A stretch of DNA of 64,000 bases from Staphylospora marina (GTDB lineage Bacteria > Bacillota > Bacilli > Thermoactinomycetales > Thermoactinomycetaceae). Where the stretch lies: NCBI RefSeq assembly GCF_003856495.1, contig NZ_CP034118.1, forward strand, positions 1,034,001-1,098,000. The letters are read 5' to 3'. Under the pieces are notes generated by a model. It ran no database searches. It saw nothing but the letters and a program-made list of their open reading frames with translations, and was not told where the DNA came from. A program made the position numbers and the translations under genes. This document shows, piece by piece, positions 61,849-64,000 of this stretch; position 1 is the stretch's first letter; each line of letters begins with the position of its first letter.

Positions 61849-62298
61849 ATGCCTTGTTCCTACCGGAATCTTTTGAAAAACAGCGGATTTACCCGCGGAC
61901 TTGCTCCTTGGACCGGATCGGGGATCATGCGGATTCACAATCCGCTCCGTGAAGGAGATTGGGCCGTTCTGATGAACAGCCCGGGGGATATCCTCAAACA
62001 GATCGTGCAAGGACCGTTCGAAACCGGCTGTGCTTATTACCTGTATTTTCGCGCCCTGAACCTTTCCGGGCCGGGCGCCGAATTTTTCGCCACGGTGGCG
62101 TGGCTGGACGCGGGAAAACGCATCATCCGTTCCACCCCTCTGCAAATCCTGCCACCTCGTACCGGAAACAAATGGTATTCGTATTTCAGCATCGTGCCGC
62201 CGCCTCCCCGAAGGGCTGCCTATGCGTCCGTGTCGTTTTATCATCGTGCCGGAGCGGTATTGGTCGATTACATCCGTCTCTCTTCACACGACATCTGA
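61849..62298 (+). CDS. Single-domain surface-type protein, NTTRR-F1-like
   Basis: A 149-residue protein with no clear signal peptide. It begins NLLKNSGFTRGLAPWTG, then ILKQIVQGPFETGCAYYLYF and SYFSIVPPPPRRAAYASVSF, and ends VDYIRLSS. This order matches the NTTRR-F1-type carbohydrate-binding-like domain found in spore-coat or exosporium-associated proteins of Bacillales. GGAAGGAGGA precedes ATG 61849. Most known copies are fused to repeats; this one is alone. Function (sugar or surface binding) is inference. Confidence 0.68.
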   Translation: MPCSYRNLLKNSGFTRGLAPWTGSGIMRIHNPLREGDWAVLMNSPGDILKQIVQGPFETGCAYYLYFRALNLSGPGAEFFATVAWLDAGKRIIRSTPLQILPPRTGNKWYSYFSIVPPPPRRAAYASVSFYHRAGAVLVDYIRLSSHDI

Positions 62299-62374
62299 CA
62301 CGCCCGGTGTGGTTTCGGCTGAGGCAAATGTTTGTCGGAAACGAACCGGAAGCCATGAGTGGACATCTCCCGAC

Positions 62375-62403
62375 GCACGCGGACAGCCGCGTGCGCGTTT
62401 TTT
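62375..62403 (+). terminator. Terminator of the NTTRR-F1-like gene
   Basis: GCACGCGG (62375-62382) pairs with CCGCGTGC (62387-62394), followed by GCGTTTTTT. In the rest of the 62299-62633 gap only a possible -10 (TATACT, 62468-62473) for mntR is seen. Confidence 0.8.
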
Positions 62404-62633
62404 CGGGATGCGGCGCGTTCTTGCCGGGAATCAAAGATTTTCAGTAGAAATAAAGGGGCAAATCCGGTATACTTTAACATGCCAAAGATCACGGATGGAA
62501 AGGTTTCATTCGTGTCAAAGAACCCGAAGCCGGTTCCGTGGGCGGATGCGCATTTTCGTCACGTTGTGCCGGACATTCGCAGGCGGAAATCGGGAGTCTC
62601 CAAGATTTTTTGCGGTGACAGGGGGGAGGAACC

Positions 62634-63068
62634 ATGCCGACGCCGAGCATGGAAGATTATTTGGAGAACATCTACAAATTGATCGAACAAAAAGGGTATG
62701 CACGGGTTTCCGACATTGCGGAAGCATTGGAAGTGCACCCCTCCTCGGTCACCAAAATGGTTCAAAAACTGGATCAGAACAAGTATTTGGTTTACGAGAA
62801 GTATCGCGGGCTGGTTCTCACCCCCAAGGGCAAGAAAATCGGCAAACGCCTTGTGGACCGGCACCATCTTCTCGAACAGTTTCTGCGGCTGATCGGTGTG
62901 AGCGAAGAAAAGATTTACCAGGATGTGGAGGGGATTGAGCACCATCTTTCCTGGGATTCCATCACCGCCATCGAAAATCTGGTTCAACTTCTGGAAAATG
63001 AACCTCAACTGGTAAAGAGGCTTCACTCAATGAAAGAAGCGGAAGAACAGGAAGTGGATCTCCCCTGA
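62634..63068 (+). CDS. mntR: Manganese-responsive regulator MntR
   Basis: A 144-residue DtxR-family repressor, close to the B. subtilis length of 142. The N-terminal winged helix has [17 protein letters not shown] and [20 protein letters not shown]. The metal-site residues expected for MntR are visible: Asp8 and Glu11 in MEDYLENIY, His77 in [11 protein letters not shown], and EGIEHH with Glu99, Glu102 and His103-type ligands. With manganese bound it represses Mn uptake genes and activates Mn efflux. GGGGGGAGGA precedes ATG 62634. It is followed by yqhO, as in B. subtilis. Confidence 0.93.
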   Translation: MPTPSMEDYLENIYKLIEQKGYARVSDIAEALEVHPSSVTKMVQKLDQNKYLVYEKYRGLVLTPKGKKIGKRLVDRHHLLEQFLRLIGVSEEKIYQDVEGIEHHLSWDSITAIENLVQLLENEPQLVKRLHSMKEAEEQEVDLP

Positions 63069-63069
63069 C

Positions 63070-63102
63070 CGGGTTTCGGACCGTTCATCGGTCCGAAACC
63101 CG
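63070..63102. repeat. Perfect 14-bp palindromic hairpin after mntR
   Basis: CGGGTTTCGGACCG and CGGTCCGAAACCCG flank TTCAT. It begins next to the mntR stop and has no T tract in either direction. Confidence 0.8.
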
Positions 63103-63232
63103 CACCGGGTCACCGGCCGATCCCCGGAACGAAAAATCGGATTTTTCCGAATTCGAAAAGGGAAAAAACATCCTGATCCCCGCGACACCCGAATACAATG
63201 GGTGAAGCAGGATGTACAGGGAGGGGATTGTG

Positions 63233-64000
63233 ATGTGGGCAGATGCCGTGTTTGAAGGCGGCGGAGTGAAAGGGATCGGTTTGGTCGGCGCGCTCAGCGT
63301 GGCGGAAGAGCGGGGGTATCGGTGGAAAAAGGTCGCCGGCACGTCTGCCGGCGCGATGATCGCATCATTGGTGGCCGCCGGCTATACCGCCCGGGAACTG
63401 GTCGATCTGATGATGGAGAAACACTTCGTCGATTTCCTGCCTCGCACCGGGCTGCTCCGGATTCCGTATGCCGGACCGCTCATTCGTCTCTGGGTGAAAA
63501 AAGGCATTTTTTCCGGAAACCAACTGGAACGATGGATGGAAGACCTGTTGGCGGCCAAGGGTGTCCGAACATTCGGAGATTTGCCCGAGGACAGAGAACT
63601 TGCCATCATCGCCACGGACATTTCGAGAGGCCAGTTGCTCGTACTGCCGGGAGATCTGGAGGCTTACGGTCATGATCCGAAATCCTTTCCGATTGCCCGG
63701 GCGGTTCGGATGAGCACGTCCATCCCCTATCTGTTTGAACCGGTGAAATTAAGGCACAAACCTTCGGGAACCAACTGTCTGATCGTGGACGGCGGCGTTT
63801 TGAGCAATTACCCGGTCTGGTTGTTTGACCGGGAAGTACCGCGGTGGCCCACGTTCGGATTCAGACTGGTGTCGGACGTGCATGAACAGGTGACCGAAAT
63901 CGAAGGTCCGCTCACGATGTTGAAATCCATTCTGTTCACGATGATGGATGCACACGACAACCGGCATGTCCGTGAACAGGATCAGGTCCGGACCATCAAG
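63233..64000 (+). CDS. yqhO: Patatin-like phospholipase YqhO, 3' end beyond the window
   Basis: The first 256 residues of a patatin-family lipase; the frame is open at the last base of the window. The oxyanion hole VFEGGGVKGIGLVGAL starts near residue 6, the nucleophile lies in VAGTSAGAMI (near residue 38) and the catalytic Asp in VDGGVLSNYPV (near residue 183). The catalytic Ser-Asp pair is thus intact. GGGAGGGG lies seven bases before ATG 63233. It follows mntR as in B. subtilis, where its role is not established. A lipid or acyl hydrolase function is inferred from the family. Confidence 0.9.
   Translation, partial: MWADAVFEGGGVKGIGLVGALSVAEERGYRWKKVAGTSAGAMIASLVAAGYTARELVDLMMEKHFVDFLPRTGLLRIPYAGPLIRLWVKKGIFSGNQLERWMEDLLAAKGVRTFGDLPEDRELAIIATDISRGQLLVLPGDLEAYGHDPKSFPIARAVRMSTSIPYLFEPVKLRHKPSGTNCLIVDGGVLSNYPVWLFDREVPRWPTFGFRLVSDVHEQVTEIEGPLTMLKSILFTMMDAHDNRHVREQDQVRTIK

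Noticed and set aside
1-64000. CRISPR arrays, tRNA, rRNA, insertion sequences, attachment sites or a replication origin
   Set aside because: I looked for regularly spaced repeats, cloverleaf arms, transposase motifs and DnaA-box clusters and saw none I could support; the DnaA-like protein at 47770 is not accompanied by an origin.

Overview
The window looks like a chromosomal segment of a Bacillales firmicute with GC in the upper fifties by eye, most likely a thermophilic Thermoactinomycetaceae relative (Planifilum or Polycladomyces type). That placement is an inference. It rests on Bacillus-type genes and signals (YqhG/YqhH, split GcvPA/GcvPB, LipM, MntR, YqhO, a GlcT-controlled ptsG, a tandem glycine riboswitch), on strong AGGAGG ribosome sites with many GTG and TTG starts, and on the high GC. 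I saw no rRNA, tRNA, CRISPR array, transposase or prophage gene.

Layout. 0-7.5 kb: azoreductase, a small zinc-ribbon protein, homogentisate dioxygenase with a flavin reductase, then typA and an amino-acid exporter opposite a LysR regulator. 7.7-15.6 kb is an ABC-transporter block: a heterodimeric exporter pair with asymmetric ATP sites, a GntR/YtrA-type operon whose ATPase is frameshifted, and a convergent ATPase/permease pair. 15.8-27.3 kb: dNTPase, a cystine-type uptake system split into two loci, a Vga-type ABC-F protein behind an attenuator leader, zwf, a cyclase-family hydrolase, a frameshifted membrane protein, and a nucleotidyltransferase/XRE pair that could be a toxin-antitoxin module. 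27.3-34.3 kb: yqhGH opposite riboswitch-controlled gcvT-gcvPA-gcvPB. 34.4-44.8 kb: membrane and transport genes (DedA, LysE, chromate pair, MFS), a FadH-like reductase, glcT with ptsG, and a ZIP transporter fused to an extra domain. 44.9-54.4 kb: NagZ lipoprotein, two SDR proteins, a stand-alone DnaA domain I protein, RluA, endonuclease V, McrBC and LipM. 54.8-64 kb: a membrane pseudokinase, D-amino-acid transaminase, SGNH hydrolase, phosphoesterase, a 28-residue peptide, DivIVA-like protein, HutH, a surface-type domain protein, MntR and the start of YqhO.

How the genes work together. The glycine cleavage genes, LipM (octanoyl/lipoyl supply for GcvH) and the switch form one metabolic unit. 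Relative to Bacillus subtilis the block yqhH-yqhG-gcv-lipM-mntR-yqhO keeps its order but is opened up by about 18 kb and 9 kb of other genes. GlcT and the RAT/terminator before ptsG form a complete glucose-sensing antitermination unit. Defence or drug-tolerance functions are spread out: a BmrCD-like exporter, a Vga-type ABC-F protein, McrBC and the candidate toxin-antitoxin pair.

Most worth following up: the pseudokinase with an external jelly-roll-like region (54785-56584), the stand-alone DnaA domain I protein (47770-48366), the ABC-F attenuator (18922-19200), the nested GntR operator (11362-11404), the alternative-hairpin element before glcT (40430-40490), and two one-base frameshifts that both lie at or near short G runs.
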